DNA of 64,000 bases from Pseudarthrobacter enclensis (GCF_030811655.1 NZ_JAUSRE010000003.1:239328-303327); one strand, 5' to 3'; shown: positions 1 to 8,792, counted from the first letter of the stretch. Program-made: numbers and translations. Notes: generated from the sequence alone by a model not told the origin.

Positions 1-817
1 CTCCCGGCAAATTGGTGCATGTGGTGGGCGAATCCACCTTGATGTAGCCCTCCTCGTCCAGGTCCACCTGGCCGGCAACCAGGTCAGTGCGCGGCAGATG
101 GCCGATGGCAACGAAGATGCCGGTGGCGTCCTGGTGCCGGGTTTCGCCGGAGCGGGTGTCCGTGAGGGTCACGCCGGTGACCTTTCCGTCGCCGTGGATG
201 GCGGTGACGGCGGAGTTCCAGGCGAAGCGGATCTTGGGGTTGTCCTTGGCGCGCTGGGCCATGATGCGGGAGGCGCGCAGTTCACCCTTGCGGACCACGA
301 CGGTCACGGACTTTCCGAAGCGGGTCAGGAAGGTGGCTTCCTCCATGGCGGAATCGCCGCCGCCCACCACGATGATGTCCTGGTCGCGGAAGAAGAACCC
401 GTCGCAGGTGGCGCACCAGGAGACACCGTGGCCGCTGAACTTCTTCTCCTCCGGCAGCCCCAGTTCCTTGTACGCGGACCCGGTGGCCAGGATGACGGCC
501 GGGGCCTCGTAGGTCTCCCCTCCCCCGGTGACCACGCGCTTCACGGGACCCTTGAGGTCAACGGACGTGGCGTCGTCGTACTCGATCCGTGCGCCGAACT
601 TCTCAGCCTGCTGCTGCAGGCCGTCCATCAGTTCCGGGCCCTGGACTCCGGCAGGGAAACCGGGGAAGTTCTCCACCTCGGTGGTGTTCATCAACGCGCC
701 GCCGGCAGTGACGGACCCCGCCAGGACCAAGGGGTTCAGGCCGGCGCGGGCGGCGTAGATGGCGGCGGTGTAGCCGGACGGGCCGGAGCCGATAATGATC
801 AGCTGTTCTTTGCTCAT
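1..817 (-). CDS. trxB: Thioredoxin reductase (partial, C-terminus outside window)
   Basis: The gene reads leftwards off the window edge, so only about the first 272 residues are seen. It starts MSKEQLIIIGSGPSG, an FAD-binding GxGxxG motif at residues 10-15. The redox-active pair is CATC (Cys135 and Cys138), followed by a second nucleotide-binding motif GGGDSA near residue 155 for NADPH. This order is typical of low-molecular-weight thioredoxin reductases, flavoenzymes that pass electrons from NADPH to thioredoxin in the cytoplasm. GAAGGA lies just upstream of the ATG, which supports this start. Thioredoxin, often the next gene, would lie outside the window. Confidence 0.96.
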   Translation of the reverse strand, partial: MSKEQLIIIGSGPSGYTAAIYAARAGLNPLVLAGSVTAGGALMNTTEVENFPGFPAGVQGPELMDGLQQQAEKFGARIEYDDATSVDLKGPVKRVVTGGGETYEAPAVILATGSAYKELGLPEEKKFSGHGVSWCATCDGFFFRDQDIIVVGGGDSAMEEATFLTRFGKSVTVVVRKGELRASRIMAQRAKDNPKIRFAWNSAVTAIHGDGKVTGVTLTDTRSGETRHQDATGIFVAIGHLPRTDLVAGQVDLDEEGYIKVDSPTTCTNLPG

Positions 818-1132
818 TGGGTGTCCTTCGGTGGCGGTACTGCGGGGGCGTGCCCGCGCTGCTCGGGCGGGGGTTCGATGACTAGTCAATCACCAGGTCC
901 GATTCTTTCACTGCTTGCGGGTGCACGCCCCTGCAAGCTGGGCGGCGAAAGAGGCCGGAGCGTGGTTCCAACCTACCCACGGCCGACCAACTGAGAGGAA
1001 ACTGCACTCGATGTAATAAACGTCACTGTGTTGCGCGCATCACATTGGTTGCCTAATCTAATGGAGGCTTAAGCAAACAGGCCATGCAAGAAGCTGCAGC
1101 GTCGCAGCCAATGCCGGGGAAGGCTTTACAAC
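818..1132. other. Intergenic region between trxB and the 1133 gene
   Basis: This 315-base divergent spacer holds no convincing gene. It is the expected site of two divergent promoters. The sequence near 1020-1075 is clearly more AT-rich than its surroundings and probably carries the promoter of the rightward gene, but I cannot place -35 and -10 boxes with confidence. Confidence 0.5.
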
Positions 1133-1456
1133 TTGAACTCAAAGCTAAACATCGTGGTCCGGGTTGATCTGGACCACAGCAAGGCCCAGGTGATTGCAAA
1201 GGGGCATATCACCATCCACAGCGTCAACGCCCTCTATGTCGTGGCTAAGCGTGCCAAATCCCTCAAGGGAGGACTGGACCTGGAACTGGATGTCTCCAGC
1301 GCCCTGGTGGACCAGGAGGCGCTGGACATGCTCCGCACCGCCTCGGAAACAAGGCACCTGCCCGCCAAAATCGATCCGGCGCAGGTGCCCTGCACCATCA
1401 GCGTGCTGGCCGGGCGCCGACATCCACGTCCCTCCGCAGGCCGCCTGGCCGCCTAG
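1133..1456 (+). CDS. Small conserved-looking hypothetical protein
   Basis: A 107-residue protein with a TTG start preceded by GGGGAAGG at good spacing. It opens MNSKLNIVVRVDLDHSKAQV and alternates short beta-like and amphipathic helical stretches, with no signal peptide or membrane segment. The layout (beta strands, then a helix after an SxALVDQEAL stretch) loosely recalls STAS-type anti-sigma-antagonist folds, but I see no diagnostic serine motif, so that is speculation. The last 15 residues are Arg/Pro-rich. It diverges from trxB and looks monocistronic. Function unknown. Confidence 0.6.
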   Translation: MNSKLNIVVRVDLDHSKAQVIAKGHITIHSVNALYVVAKRAKSLKGGLDLELDVSSALVDQEALDMLRTASETRHLPAKIDPAQVPCTISVLAGRRHPRPSAGRLAA

Positions 1457-1630
1457 CAGTCCCGGCCGCTCGCGGCGCCCACCTTTCGGGCCAGAACCGG
1501 CCGTCCACTCTTTCCTTATCCACTCCAGACGACCCGGAGTGCAGCTGCATCTGAACAGACGGATGGCTGCACTTCGGGGACACGCGGACTATGCAGCCCC
1601 AGCCCTCCCGGCCCGGGGCTGCAACCACAT

Positions 1631-2071
1631 TTAGGCCAGCGGGCCGCCGGCCAGGAATTCCCGGAGCTCCAGTGCGCTGAGGCCGGCCGCCCTGCCCAGA
1701 GCCTCCTGCCCCACGCCTGCGCGGGAGGCGCTCCGGACAGCGTTCTCGAACCGTTCCTGCGCTGCGTCAAGCTCCCATTGAAGGCTCTCCAGCCGGGCCG
1801 AGGCCAGGCGGACGGCTTCGAGGGGCTCACCGCCTGTCCCCCCGTCCACCCTGTGGCCGCACGGGCAGGTCCATTCGGCTGCGCCCAGCTCCAGCGGCGC
1901 CCATCCCAGTTCGGCTATGGCAACCGGGGCGGCCGTCATCGCCGCGCCGCAGTGGAAGGGAGCAGCCGGGTCCTCGAGCACCATGGGCGCTGATGCATGG
2001 CGCGGAACTTCATCATGTCCCGGGACGGGGAGCGACTCTCCCGGTGCCTGGGGTTCAAGTACTGCAGTCAT
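1631..2071 (-). CDS. Hypothetical protein with a Cys pair, downstream of MarR
   Basis: About 146 residues. A single CPCGH stretch plus an upstream FHC could form a small metal-binding site. The C-terminal half is a likely helical or coiled-coil segment (LESLQWELDAAQERFENAVR) ending in what resembles a helix-turn-helix (EALGRAAGLSALELREFL). The start is uncertain: a TTG at 2101 extends the frame, but it overlaps the palindrome at 2088-2097, so the ATG at 2071 is preferred. It follows the MarR gene on the same strand after about 60 bases and may be its target. I do not recognise the family. Confidence 0.6.
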   Translation of the reverse strand: MTAVLEPQAPGESLPVPGHDEVPRHASAPMVLEDPAAPFHCGAAMTAAPVAIAELGWAPLELGAAEWTCPCGHRVDGGTGGEPLEAVRLASARLESLQWELDAAQERFENAVRSASRAGVGQEALGRAAGLSALELREFLAGGPLA

Positions 2072-2087
2072 GCGAGCCGCCATCCGA

Positions 2088-2118
2088 TAGTTAACTAACA
2101 ATGTAGCTAGTCTAACTA
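2088..2118. promoter_or_regulatory. Palindrome plus half-site, candidate MarR operator
   Basis: A perfect 10-base palindrome TAGTTAACTA lies at 2088-2097, and a further TAACTA half-site at 2113-2118. They sit between the MarR gene and the gene it precedes, where a repressor operator would be expected. Assignment to the adjacent regulator is an inference from position. Confidence 0.4.
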
Positions 2119-2133
2119 GGATTACGCCCTTGT

Positions 2134-2652
2134 CTACCTGCGGACGGCAGCGGACGCGGCATTGACAGCCTCCACCGCTTCCCGCATGCGCATCAGGAAG
2201 TTCATCACCGCTTGAACCTCGTCCGGGGTCAGCGACTCGGCTGCCTCCAGCATTCGCTGGTGCATCTGGTTGAGGTTGTGCCGGACCTCCTCCTCCGCAC
2301 CGGGAGTAGGACGGAGGATGACGGCCCGACGGTCCGAAGGGTGGGGCTCACGAGTGACATGGCCGCCGGCAACCAGCCTGTCCACCAAACTGGTCATTGA
2401 CGCTGACGTCACGCCGAGGCGGCCCGCGAGCTCCGTGGGACGGATTCCTGCGCCGGCAGCATCTGCGTCAATGAGGTAGCGCAGCGCCAGGAGGTCGGTC
2501 TCCCCCATCGCAACGGAGGAGCGCGTGCGCCGGCGCATGGCGCTTTCTGAGGTCCGGAACTCCCGGAGGGCGTTGATGATGTCAACGGGTCCGGGCTGTC
2601 CGCCCTCCACAGGTGGGTAGCTGTGGCCTTCGCTTGCACCGTGCGGGTTCAT
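2134..2652 (-). CDS. MarR-family transcriptional regulator
   Basis: A 172-residue winged helix-turn-helix protein. After a flexible N-terminus it shows the MarR core: a dimerisation helix, then IRPTELAGRLGVTSASMTSL as the helix-turn-helix, then a wing (VTREPHPSDRRAVILRPT) with the DRR signature typical of the family. The C-terminal helices (EEEVRHNLNQMHQRM) complete the dimer interface. MarR proteins are ligand-sensitive repressors, usually of their own or neighbouring genes. The only downstream gene is the unknown protein at 1631, so the regulon cannot be inferred from context. Confidence 0.9.
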   Translation of the reverse strand: MNPHGASEGHSYPPVEGGQPGPVDIINALREFRTSESAMRRRTRSSVAMGETDLLALRYLIDADAAGAGIRPTELAGRLGVTSASMTSLVDRLVAGGHVTREPHPSDRRAVILRPTPGAEEEVRHNLNQMHQRMLEAAESLTPDEVQAVMNFLMRMREAVEAVNAASAAVRR

Positions 2653-2857
2653 GCGAATTCCTTCGATATCCTACTTGCTTGGCTGTCTAACAAACCAATG
2701 GTAGCCCACTTGGACGGATCCCACCTCCACCACGTTGAAAAGGCCGCACAGGTACTCACGCAGGGCCCGGGGAAAAGTAGAGTACCTGCTACTCGTGCCG
2801 CCACCACCCGGTCGCCAATAAGTTTCTAGGAAACCCGCGGCAGGTGGCTGACGGGGT

Positions 2858-3631
2858 ATGACCGGACGGGGGTGCAGGGTGGCGGTTGGCCCGGCAAACA
2901 ACAAGGGGCCCGAGCGGCAGGGATTCCTGCTGGACCTGGTGACAGGGGCCGACGGGGAGGGGGGATCGCTGCAAAAGCTCGCCGACGGCGCCGCCCGCTG
3001 GATCAGTACCACGGCCGGTGCGCCCGTCGAGTGCGCCGCGGTGCTGCACCGGCAGCGATGCTGTCCTTCCATCGCCGGAAGCACTCCGGAGGCGGCAAGC
3101 GTTGCCGCGGCCGAAGATGAGCACGCGGACGGACCGGCGGCACTCGGCTCGGCACTGGCTGCGCCCGCAGTGGTCAATGTGGGCGGTTCACGCTGGCAGG
3201 CGTACCGCAGGCGGCTGTTGGAAAGAGGCTTCGGCTCAGCACTCGCCGTTCCCCTGGAACTCCAGGCGGGCTCCGCCGGCGCCGTCATATTCCTGGGCCC
3301 GCCAAACTTCGGCTTCAACGCCAGGGTGGTCCATGAGGCATCCTGGTTCGCCGGAGTCGCCTCACAAAGCCTGAAACTGGCCCTTGACGTACATGGCGTT
3401 ATCCGTGCCGGGGACAACCTCAAACAGGTACTGGAAAGCAGGACCAGCATTGACGTTGCCTGCGGAGTGCTCATGGCGCAGAACCGCTGCTCCTATTCGG
3501 AGGCATTCGGCAAGCTCGCAGGTACCTCCAGGAACCGCAACCTCAAGGTCCGCAGTGTGGCGGACAGTATCCTCAAGGCGATGCCCAGCGGCGCGCCCGG
3601 AACCCGGTTCGAGCCCCCGGCAATTGCCTGA
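2858..3631 (+). CDS. GAF-ANTAR domain regulator
   Basis: A 257-residue cytoplasmic protein. Residues of about 30-170 form a GAF-like sensory domain, and residues of about 185-245 form an ANTAR domain recognisable from the helix VLESRTSIDVACGVLMAQNR. ANTAR domains bind paired hairpins in nascent RNA and act as antiterminators, and GAF domains sense small ligands or redox state. The window holds a second paralogue at 10877 with the same domain order. It stands alone here, divergent from the MarR gene, with no obvious RNA target next to it. Confidence 0.85.
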   Translation: MTGRGCRVAVGPANNKGPERQGFLLDLVTGADGEGGSLQKLADGAARWISTTAGAPVECAAVLHRQRCCPSIAGSTPEAASVAAAEDEHADGPAALGSALAAPAVVNVGGSRWQAYRRRLLERGFGSALAVPLELQAGSAGAVIFLGPPNFGFNARVVHEASWFAGVASQSLKLALDVHGVIRAGDNLKQVLESRTSIDVACGVLMAQNRCSYSEAFGKLAGTSRNRNLKVRSVADSILKAMPSGAPGTRFEPPAIA

Positions 3632-3677
3632 TACAGGCGCGGGACCCCTCAGACGCCCGCTGCGGCGGCGTGATGCC

Positions 3678-3782
3678 TTAGTGGCGTGCCCGTGCGCGGA
3701 TAAGGCCGGCCGCCACCAGCCCTGCACACCCAAGTGAAGCCAGCATGCCGCCGAGAGCCATGAAGTAGTCGGTAATGGTCAT
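3678..3782 (-). CDS. 34-residue single-pass membrane miniprotein
   Basis: A tiny gene, MTITDYFMALGGMLASLGCA then a hydrophobic stretch and an Arg-rich tail. A strong GGAAGGAG ribosome binding site lies about ten bases upstream of the ATG, which is the main evidence that it is translated. It predicts one membrane helix with a positive C-terminal end. It has no operon partner. Function unknown. Confidence 0.55.
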   Translation of the reverse strand: MTITDYFMALGGMLASLGCAGLVAAGLIRARARH

Positions 3783-3955
3783 TGTCCTGCGCTCCTTCCG
3801 TCCTGCCGATGAGCCCAAGCTACGCGGCGAAACTCAGTGTTGCCTGAAGGATCGCCAGCAGGTTCGGTCAAGATCCGGTAAAGGAAGAATGCGGGGATCC
3901 ACATACTTGGCCACCGTGACCTTTCCTTTGCCATGGCGTTCCGTATTATTCATGC

Positions 3956-4102
3956 ATGTGGACTAAACAAAGCCAGAGTTTCTGCCCCACCTGCGGCAGG
4001 ACCACCAATCACGTCACCCACTTCCAAAAGGACGACGCCGGTTCCCTGGTTGCCCACGTCCACTGCGCCGAGTGCCCGGAGACCGCGGCGGCTGTTGCCT
4101 AG
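3956..4102 (+). CDS. 48-residue zinc-ribbon-like miniprotein
   Basis: Starts MWTKQSQSFCPTCGRTTNHV and carries two CxxC pairs, CPTC near the start and CAEC near the end. This is the layout of a small zinc ribbon. Histidines between the pairs (NHVTH, VHVH-like) could assist metal binding. Its stop codon overlaps the stop of the convergent MFS gene by a few bases. The pattern suggests a metal-binding miniprotein. Role unknown. Confidence 0.6.
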   Translation: MWTKQSQSFCPTCGRTTNHVTHFQKDDAGSLVAHVHCAECPETAAAVA

Positions 4103-5370
4103 GCAGTTTCGCTGGACGGAGCGTGCGGACGGAGTACGGCGAAGACGCCCAGTGCGGCTGCCTGGATGAGCGTGATGGTGATGGCCAGGGCAGGAATTGA
4201 GCGCTCGTAGAGCAGGCCGATGACGAAGCTTCCGGCCAGCCAGGCGAGCCCGTAGCAGGCCGTGAACATGCCATAGGCACTCCCCCGCCGGACCGCGGGG
4301 GCCAGGCCCGCCACACCGGCCCGCATGGTGCTTTCCTGCACCCCCATGGCCGCTCCCCACACCAGCACCCCCACGACGGCAGCCGCGGTGTTGTTGCTGA
4401 AGCCCAGCCACGGGACAGCTGCGGCCAGCACCGGCAGCGCCAGCAGGACCTTCAGCCCGATGCGGTCGAAAAGCCAACCGGATACCAGTGCTGCCACCGC
4501 GTCGACGCCCATGGCACCGGCGTAGAGGACCGGGACAAGCGCCGGCGGGAGGAGCCCGGCGGCCACCAAATGGAACGAGAGCAGCCCGAACGTTGCGTAG
4601 CCGAACATGGTCAGGCTGCTGAACGCGGCGTAGACCCAGTACTGGCGCGGCATGGGAGGAACGTCCCCGGGCACGGCCTGGGCAGGATCGACGCCGGGCG
4701 TTGCCGGCTGCGGGCCCGGGGATACGGCGGCGGGCTGCACGGTGGCGGCCTCATACACAGCAGGATCAGGGACCCTGCGGCGAAGCCAGAACAGAATGAG
4801 CATGGCTGCAATCCCGGGAACGGCCAGCAGCAGGAATCCGGGCCCATAGCTGCCCGAGAGCGCCAAGGCAACCCCCACGAGCAGCGGCCCCACCAAGGCG
4901 CCCACCTGGTCTAGCGCCTCATGCAGGGCGAACGCCTTTCCCTGACCCAGCGCCGAACCGGCCTCCGCGAGCATGGTGTCCTTCGCCGGGCTTCGCACCG
5001 CCTTGCCCAGCCGCTCGGCGAGGACCAGGAGGCAGGCAATCCACAGCGCGTCGGAAATTCCCAGCAAGGGGACGGAAATGGCGGTCAGCGCATAGCCGCT
5101 GATGGCCAGCGCCCAGCGCAGCCCGGGACGGTCGGCCAGCCGCCCGAACACCAGCCGGAGAACCAGTGCAACCGCTTCGCCGGCACCGGTGACCACGCTG
5201 ATCAGCAGCGCAGACGCCCCCAGGGCACCAAGGTAGGGTCCGGTGACGCTCCGGGCGCCCTCGTACACCATGTCCATGAGCGCACTGACAATCCCGAAAA
5301 CCAGGATGAAGCGTATGGCGGTCAGGGGCGCCCCGGGAATCGTCCCGCCGGCGCTGCCGCTAGTGCGCAT
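4099..5370 (-). CDS. Major facilitator superfamily transporter
   Basis: About 423 residues with roughly 12 hydrophobic segments in two halves separated by a Pro/Ala/Gln-rich loop, as in MFS carriers. The motif FGRLADRPGLRWAL between early helices matches the loop 2-3 signature of the superfamily. The ATG at 5370 overlaps the last codons of the upstream FtsW-like gene, so the two are probably translationally coupled. An upstream in-frame start at 5466 would extend it well into that gene and is less likely. Substrate cannot be told from sequence. Confidence 0.85.
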   Translation of the reverse strand: MRTSGSAGGTIPGAPLTAIRFILVFGIVSALMDMVYEGARSVTGPYLGALGASALLISVVTGAGEAVALVLRLVFGRLADRPGLRWALAISGYALTAISVPLLGISDALWIACLLVLAERLGKAVRSPAKDTMLAEAGSALGQGKAFALHEALDQVGALVGPLLVGVALALSGSYGPGFLLLAVPGIAAMLILFWLRRRVPDPAVYEAATVQPAAVSPGPQPATPGVDPAQAVPGDVPPMPRQYWVYAAFSSLTMFGYATFGLLSFHLVAAGLLPPALVPVLYAGAMGVDAVAALVSGWLFDRIGLKVLLALPVLAAAVPWLGFSNNTAAAVVGVLVWGAAMGVQESTMRAGVAGLAPAVRRGSAYGMFTACYGLAWLAGSFVIGLLYERSIPALAITITLIQAAALGVFAVLRPHAPSSETA

Positions 5371-6640
5371 GCTCCCGGGCCTGCTTCGGGGCGGAGCTGG
5401 GGACGGCCGGGCCCGGCAGGTTGCGGCGCCGGCGGAAGGCACGGGAACGGGGAGGGTGCGGAACATCGCCTTCAGGGCGGGTGACCGCCAGGATCACCCC
5501 AATTCCGGCGAGCGAGGACACCATGGCCGAGCCGCCGTAAGAGATGAACGGCAGTGGCACGCCGATGACCGGAAGCAGCCCGCTCACCATGGCGATGTTG
5601 ACCACCGCCTGTCCAAGGATCCAGGTGATCACACTGCAGGCGACAATCCGGGAGAATGTGTCAGTGGTCCGGGCGATGGTCTTGAACACCGCAACGGCCA
5701 GGGTGGCGAACAGGCCCAGCACCAGCAGTGTGCCGGCCAGGCCAAGCTCCTCCCCGAGGATGGAGAAGATGAAGTCGTTGTGGGCTTCGGGGATCCAGTT
5801 CCACTTCTGCCGGCTTTGTCCCAGGCCCACGCCGAACCAACCGCCGGAGGCGAGCGCATACGCACCGTGCTGCGCCTGGTAGCCCATGCCCTGCGCGTCC
5901 TCGTCGGACCCCATGCCCAGCCAGGATGAGATGCGCCCCATTCTGTTTCCACTGGTGGCCGCGAGCGCCAGGGCCGCTACCGCGCAGATCAGGCCCGCAA
6001 CAGAGAACACCTTCATGCGCACTCCGCCGTAGAACATGGTGGCGGCAAGAATCATCATGATGATCATGGTGGTGCCCAGGTCATGCCCCAGCGCCACGAT
6101 GAACATGATCAGCCCGCCGGCGGGCCCCAGCGGAATGACGGCGTGCTTCCACTGGCCCAGCAGCGCCTGCTTGCGGTCCAGGATTGCGGCAGCCCAGACA
6201 ATCAGCGAGAGTTTGGCGAACTCGGACGGCTGCGCGGTGAACCCACCCACGCTCAACCAGTTCCGGTTTCCGTTCACTGACATGCCCAGGGGCGTGAACA
6301 CCAGCACCAGGGCAACCAGGGAGGCGATCAGCAGCGGCCAGCCCAGTTTCCGGATGCGGGGGACCGGCATCCGTGCCAGCACCAGCATGATCACCACGCC
6401 GGCCACGGTCCACATGGCCTGCTTCAGGGGAAGATCGTACGGATTGTTTCCGGCCGCCACGGATTCCACTGACGACGCCGAGGCCACCTCAACGAGTCCG
6501 ATCGCCGAGAGCGTGAGGACCACGGCGAGGATCAGCGGCCGGAGGCGTCCGGGCGAATCATCTTCCAGCCACACCGCCAGCTTGCCCAGCCCGCGCCGGG
6601 CAGGACGTCCGCCCGCGCGCTGCTTGTGTCCTGTGTTCAT
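5360..6640 (-). CDS. FtsW/RodA/SpoVE-family protein, paralogue 1
   Basis: A 426-residue multi-pass membrane protein of the SEDS family (about ten helices), whose members polymerise glycan strands from lipid II with a partner PBP. Family signatures are clear: a loop with NGNRNW, then QPSEFAKL, the large extracellular segment with GVGLGQSRQKWNWIPEAHND, and the end motif PFISYGGSAMVSSL. The ATG at 6640 has GAGGAACGG upstream, and longer frames to 6799 lack such a site. It is very similar over its whole length to the paralogue at 38072. It lies outside any dcw-type cluster and is coupled to an MFS gene. Confidence 0.92.
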   Translation of the reverse strand: MNTGHKQRAGGRPARRGLGKLAVWLEDDSPGRLRPLILAVVLTLSAIGLVEVASASSVESVAAGNNPYDLPLKQAMWTVAGVVIMLVLARMPVPRIRKLGWPLLIASLVALVLVFTPLGMSVNGNRNWLSVGGFTAQPSEFAKLSLIVWAAAILDRKQALLGQWKHAVIPLGPAGGLIMFIVALGHDLGTTMIIMMILAATMFYGGVRMKVFSVAGLICAVAALALAATSGNRMGRISSWLGMGSDEDAQGMGYQAQHGAYALASGGWFGVGLGQSRQKWNWIPEAHNDFIFSILGEELGLAGTLLVLGLFATLAVAVFKTIARTTDTFSRIVACSVITWILGQAVVNIAMVSGLLPVIGVPLPFISYGGSAMVSSLAGIGVILAVTRPEGDVPHPPRSRAFRRRRNLPGPAVPSSAPKQAREHAH

Positions 6641-6842
6641 CCGTCCGTTCCTCAGCCTGCACACCCGGGCTTCCCGCATGGTCGGGTCCGTCACCGGGGG
6701 CGGGTACCGCCGAGAAAACACAGTACGCCTCCGCCGGGGCATAGGGCGCAGGCACACGCGCCGCGCCACCAGTTCTAGGGAAATTGCCAGCTTCGGCATG
6801 TAGGGTATCGGAAACCTGTCCCCTCCCGAAGGTCATCTTGTC

Positions 6843-8378
6843 GTGTTCGGTTCCAGAAAATCCCCAAGCCCGGAACAGGAAGGCTCCAGCCCCTTAGCCT
6901 ACCCGGGCCAAGGCCAGCTGTACGCCGCCAGTTCGCGCCACCTCCGGCCTTCCCGCCGTGCCCCGCGGTGGGTCAAGGTCATCACCGGGGTGGTGTCCGT
7001 GCTGCTCCTGGGCGTGCTGGCGTTCGGCGGCTACTGGGTGTGGCGGCTGCAGTCCAACATCAGCACCTCCCAGCTCTCGGCAGGCGGACAGCGGACCGAA
7101 GGGGCCGTCAATGACAGCACGGACCGTCTGCAGATCCTGGTCCTGGGCTCGGACACCCGCAGCGGCAACAACAGCCAGTACGGTTCGCCCGATGACTCCT
7201 CCGGGTACGGGCAGTCGGACGTGATGATGCTGCTGGACATCTCAGCTGACAACAAGCACGTCAACGTGGTCAGCTTTCCACGCGACCTGCTGGTGGACGT
7301 CCCTGCGTGCACGGACTCCAAAACCGGACAGAAGTACCCGGAACAGCAGGATGCCATGATCAACAGCGCCATGAAGCAGGCCGGGATCGGCTGCGCCGTG
7401 GACACCGTTAACAAGCTCACAGGGCTGGAAGTGGACCACTTCATGATGGCGGACTTCAACGCCGTCAAGGAGCTGTCCAACGCCGTGGGAGGCGTGGACG
7501 TGTGCGTCAGCTCCGCGGTGGACGATCCCGATTCCGGGCTGCACCTGCCCGCCGGCACCTCGCAGGTGCAGGGGGAACAGGCCCTGGCCTTCCTGCGCAC
7601 CCGGCACGCCTTCACCAACGGCGGGGACCTGGGCCGGATCAAGGCCCAACAGGGCTTCCTCGCCTCACTCACCCGCAAACTGAAGTCCGAGGGCACGCTG
7701 GGCAACCCGGAGAAGGTCCTGACCATCGCCGATGTCGTCACCAAGAACCTGACGGTGGATCCGGGACTGTCCTCGGTTCCCTCGCTGCTGACCATCTCCA
7801 ACCGGCTGAAGAACATCGATCCCGCCAGCGTCAACTTCATCACCGTACCCACGGTGCCGGCACCGCAGGACCCCAACCGGCTTGCCTTGGATGAACCGGC
7901 GGCGTCCAACTTCTTCAAGGCGCTGCGCAACAGCCCGGACCTGAGCCAGCCCGCGCCGGAGGCCCCCGCCAGCACGCCCGCAACACCCGCGGCGCCTGCC
8001 TATGACAAGGCCCTGCAGCCAGTTTCCATTGCCAACGGCACAGGCATATCGGGCAGCAGCAACGCGATCGCCGGGATGCTCTCCGAGGCTGGATTCACCA
8101 AGCTGACCAAGCTGCCGGCCCAGACGCAGGGCCAGACCATGGTCTACTACTCCGCCGGGTTCGAAGATGTCGCCGCGGATGTGGCCTCGCTGTTCGGCCT
8201 GCCGGCCAGCAGTGTCCAGAAGGTGGCGAACATCCAGGGCGTGCAACTGTACGCCGGCACGGACTTTGCCACGGGCACCAAACCCGCCGCTCCGCCGTCG
8301 CCCGCGGATTCCTCCGGCGGCGTGGTGGCGCAGACCGGCAGCGACCAGACCTGCGAGTCCACCAACCCGATGGGATAG
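6843..8378 (+). CDS. LytR-CpsA-Psr (LCP) family protein with C-terminal LytR_C domain
   Basis: A 511-residue protein with a GTG start. A cytoplasmic N-terminus is followed by one membrane helix at about residues 40-62. The LCP catalytic domain spans about 95-260, with the conserved acidic/arginine motifs VLGSDTRSG, SFPRDLLVDVP and FLRTRHAF. After a Pro/Ala linker there is a LytR_C-type domain (about 395-490). LCP enzymes transfer wall polymers such as teichoic acid or arabinogalactan from lipid carriers to peptidoglycan. The gene diverges from the FtsW paralogue and is closed by a strong hairpin. Confidence 0.93.
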   Translation: MFGSRKSPSPEQEGSSPLAYPGQGQLYAASSRHLRPSRRAPRWVKVITGVVSVLLLGVLAFGGYWVWRLQSNISTSQLSAGGQRTEGAVNDSTDRLQILVLGSDTRSGNNSQYGSPDDSSGYGQSDVMMLLDISADNKHVNVVSFPRDLLVDVPACTDSKTGQKYPEQQDAMINSAMKQAGIGCAVDTVNKLTGLEVDHFMMADFNAVKELSNAVGGVDVCVSSAVDDPDSGLHLPAGTSQVQGEQALAFLRTRHAFTNGGDLGRIKAQQGFLASLTRKLKSEGTLGNPEKVLTIADVVTKNLTVDPGLSSVPSLLTISNRLKNIDPASVNFITVPTVPAPQDPNRLALDEPAASNFFKALRNSPDLSQPAPEAPASTPATPAAPAYDKALQPVSIANGTGISGSSNAIAGMLSEAGFTKLTKLPAQTQGQTMVYYSAGFEDVAADVASLFGLPASSVQKVANIQGVQLYAGTDFATGTKPAAPPSPADSSGGVVAQTGSDQTCESTNPMG

Positions 8379-8392
8379 AAGACCGTTCGCGG

Positions 8393-8431
8393 AACGTGGA
8401 TTGCGGGGCCCCAGACCCCGCAATCCACGTT
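8393..8431 (+). terminator. Hairpin terminator after the LCP gene
   Basis: A perfect 16-base stem (8393-8408 with 8416-8431) and a 7-base loop begins 15 bases after the LCP stop codon. The T-run after it is short, but stem strength and position fit intrinsic termination. Confidence 0.75.
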
Positions 8432-8439
8432 TGCGTGAA

Positions 8440-8455
8440 TACAGCATCCGCTGTA
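8440..8455. promoter_or_regulatory. Inverted repeat, likely operator of the CmtR-like repressor
   Basis: TACAGC and GCTGTA flank a 4-base spacer, ten bases upstream of the regulator's ATG. ArsR/SmtB-type repressors bind such imperfect palindromes over their own promoters, so autoregulation is the simplest reading. Confidence 0.6.
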
Positions 8456-8465
8456 CTTTCGATCC

Positions 8466-8792
8466 ATGCAAACCCTCACCCATGCCCCGGTACTGGCCCG
8501 CTTCGGCCACGCCGTCTCGGATCCCACCCGCGCCCGCGTGCTCCTGGCGCTGGCGGAGGGCGCGTCCTATCCCTCTGATCTTGCGGACAGCGTGGGTGTC
8601 TCCCGGCAGAGCATGTCCAATCACCTCACGTGCCTGCGGGGCTGCGGATTGGTGGTTGCGGTTCCGGACGGGCGCCGCACCCGGTACGAACTCGCGGATG
8701 CCGGGATCGGCCATGCCATAAGGGACCTAATCACCGTTGTCCTTGCCGTGGACCCCGCCTGTTGCGCCCCCAACGGAGAGTGCCTGGCATGA
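8466..8792 (+). CDS. ArsR/SmtB-family metal-sensing repressor, CmtR-like
   Basis: A 108-residue winged helix protein. Its helix-turn-helix is SYPSDLADSVGVSRQSMSNH. Cysteines at 56 and 60 in HLTCLRGCGLV and a C-terminal group (Cys99, Cys100, Cys106) closely match the layout of CmtR, the Cd/Pb sensor of mycobacteria, which uses Cys57, Cys61 and Cys102. It probably releases its operator on binding Cd(II) or Pb(II). The last codon overlaps the start of the CDF exporter (ATGA), so the two form one operon. The metal assignment comes from cysteine positions only. Confidence 0.87.
   Translation: MQTLTHAPVLARFGHAVSDPTRARVLLALAEGASYPSDLADSVGVSRQSMSNHLTCLRGCGLVVAVPDGRRTRYELADAGIGHAIRDLITVVLAVDPACCAPNGECLA

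Noticed and set aside
5371..5466. Longer N-terminus for the MFS transporter starting at 5466
   Set aside because: It would add a low-complexity Pro/Ser/Arg segment overlapping the end of the FtsW-like gene by over 100 bases. The ATG at 5370 gives a short coupled overlap and a normal MFS start.
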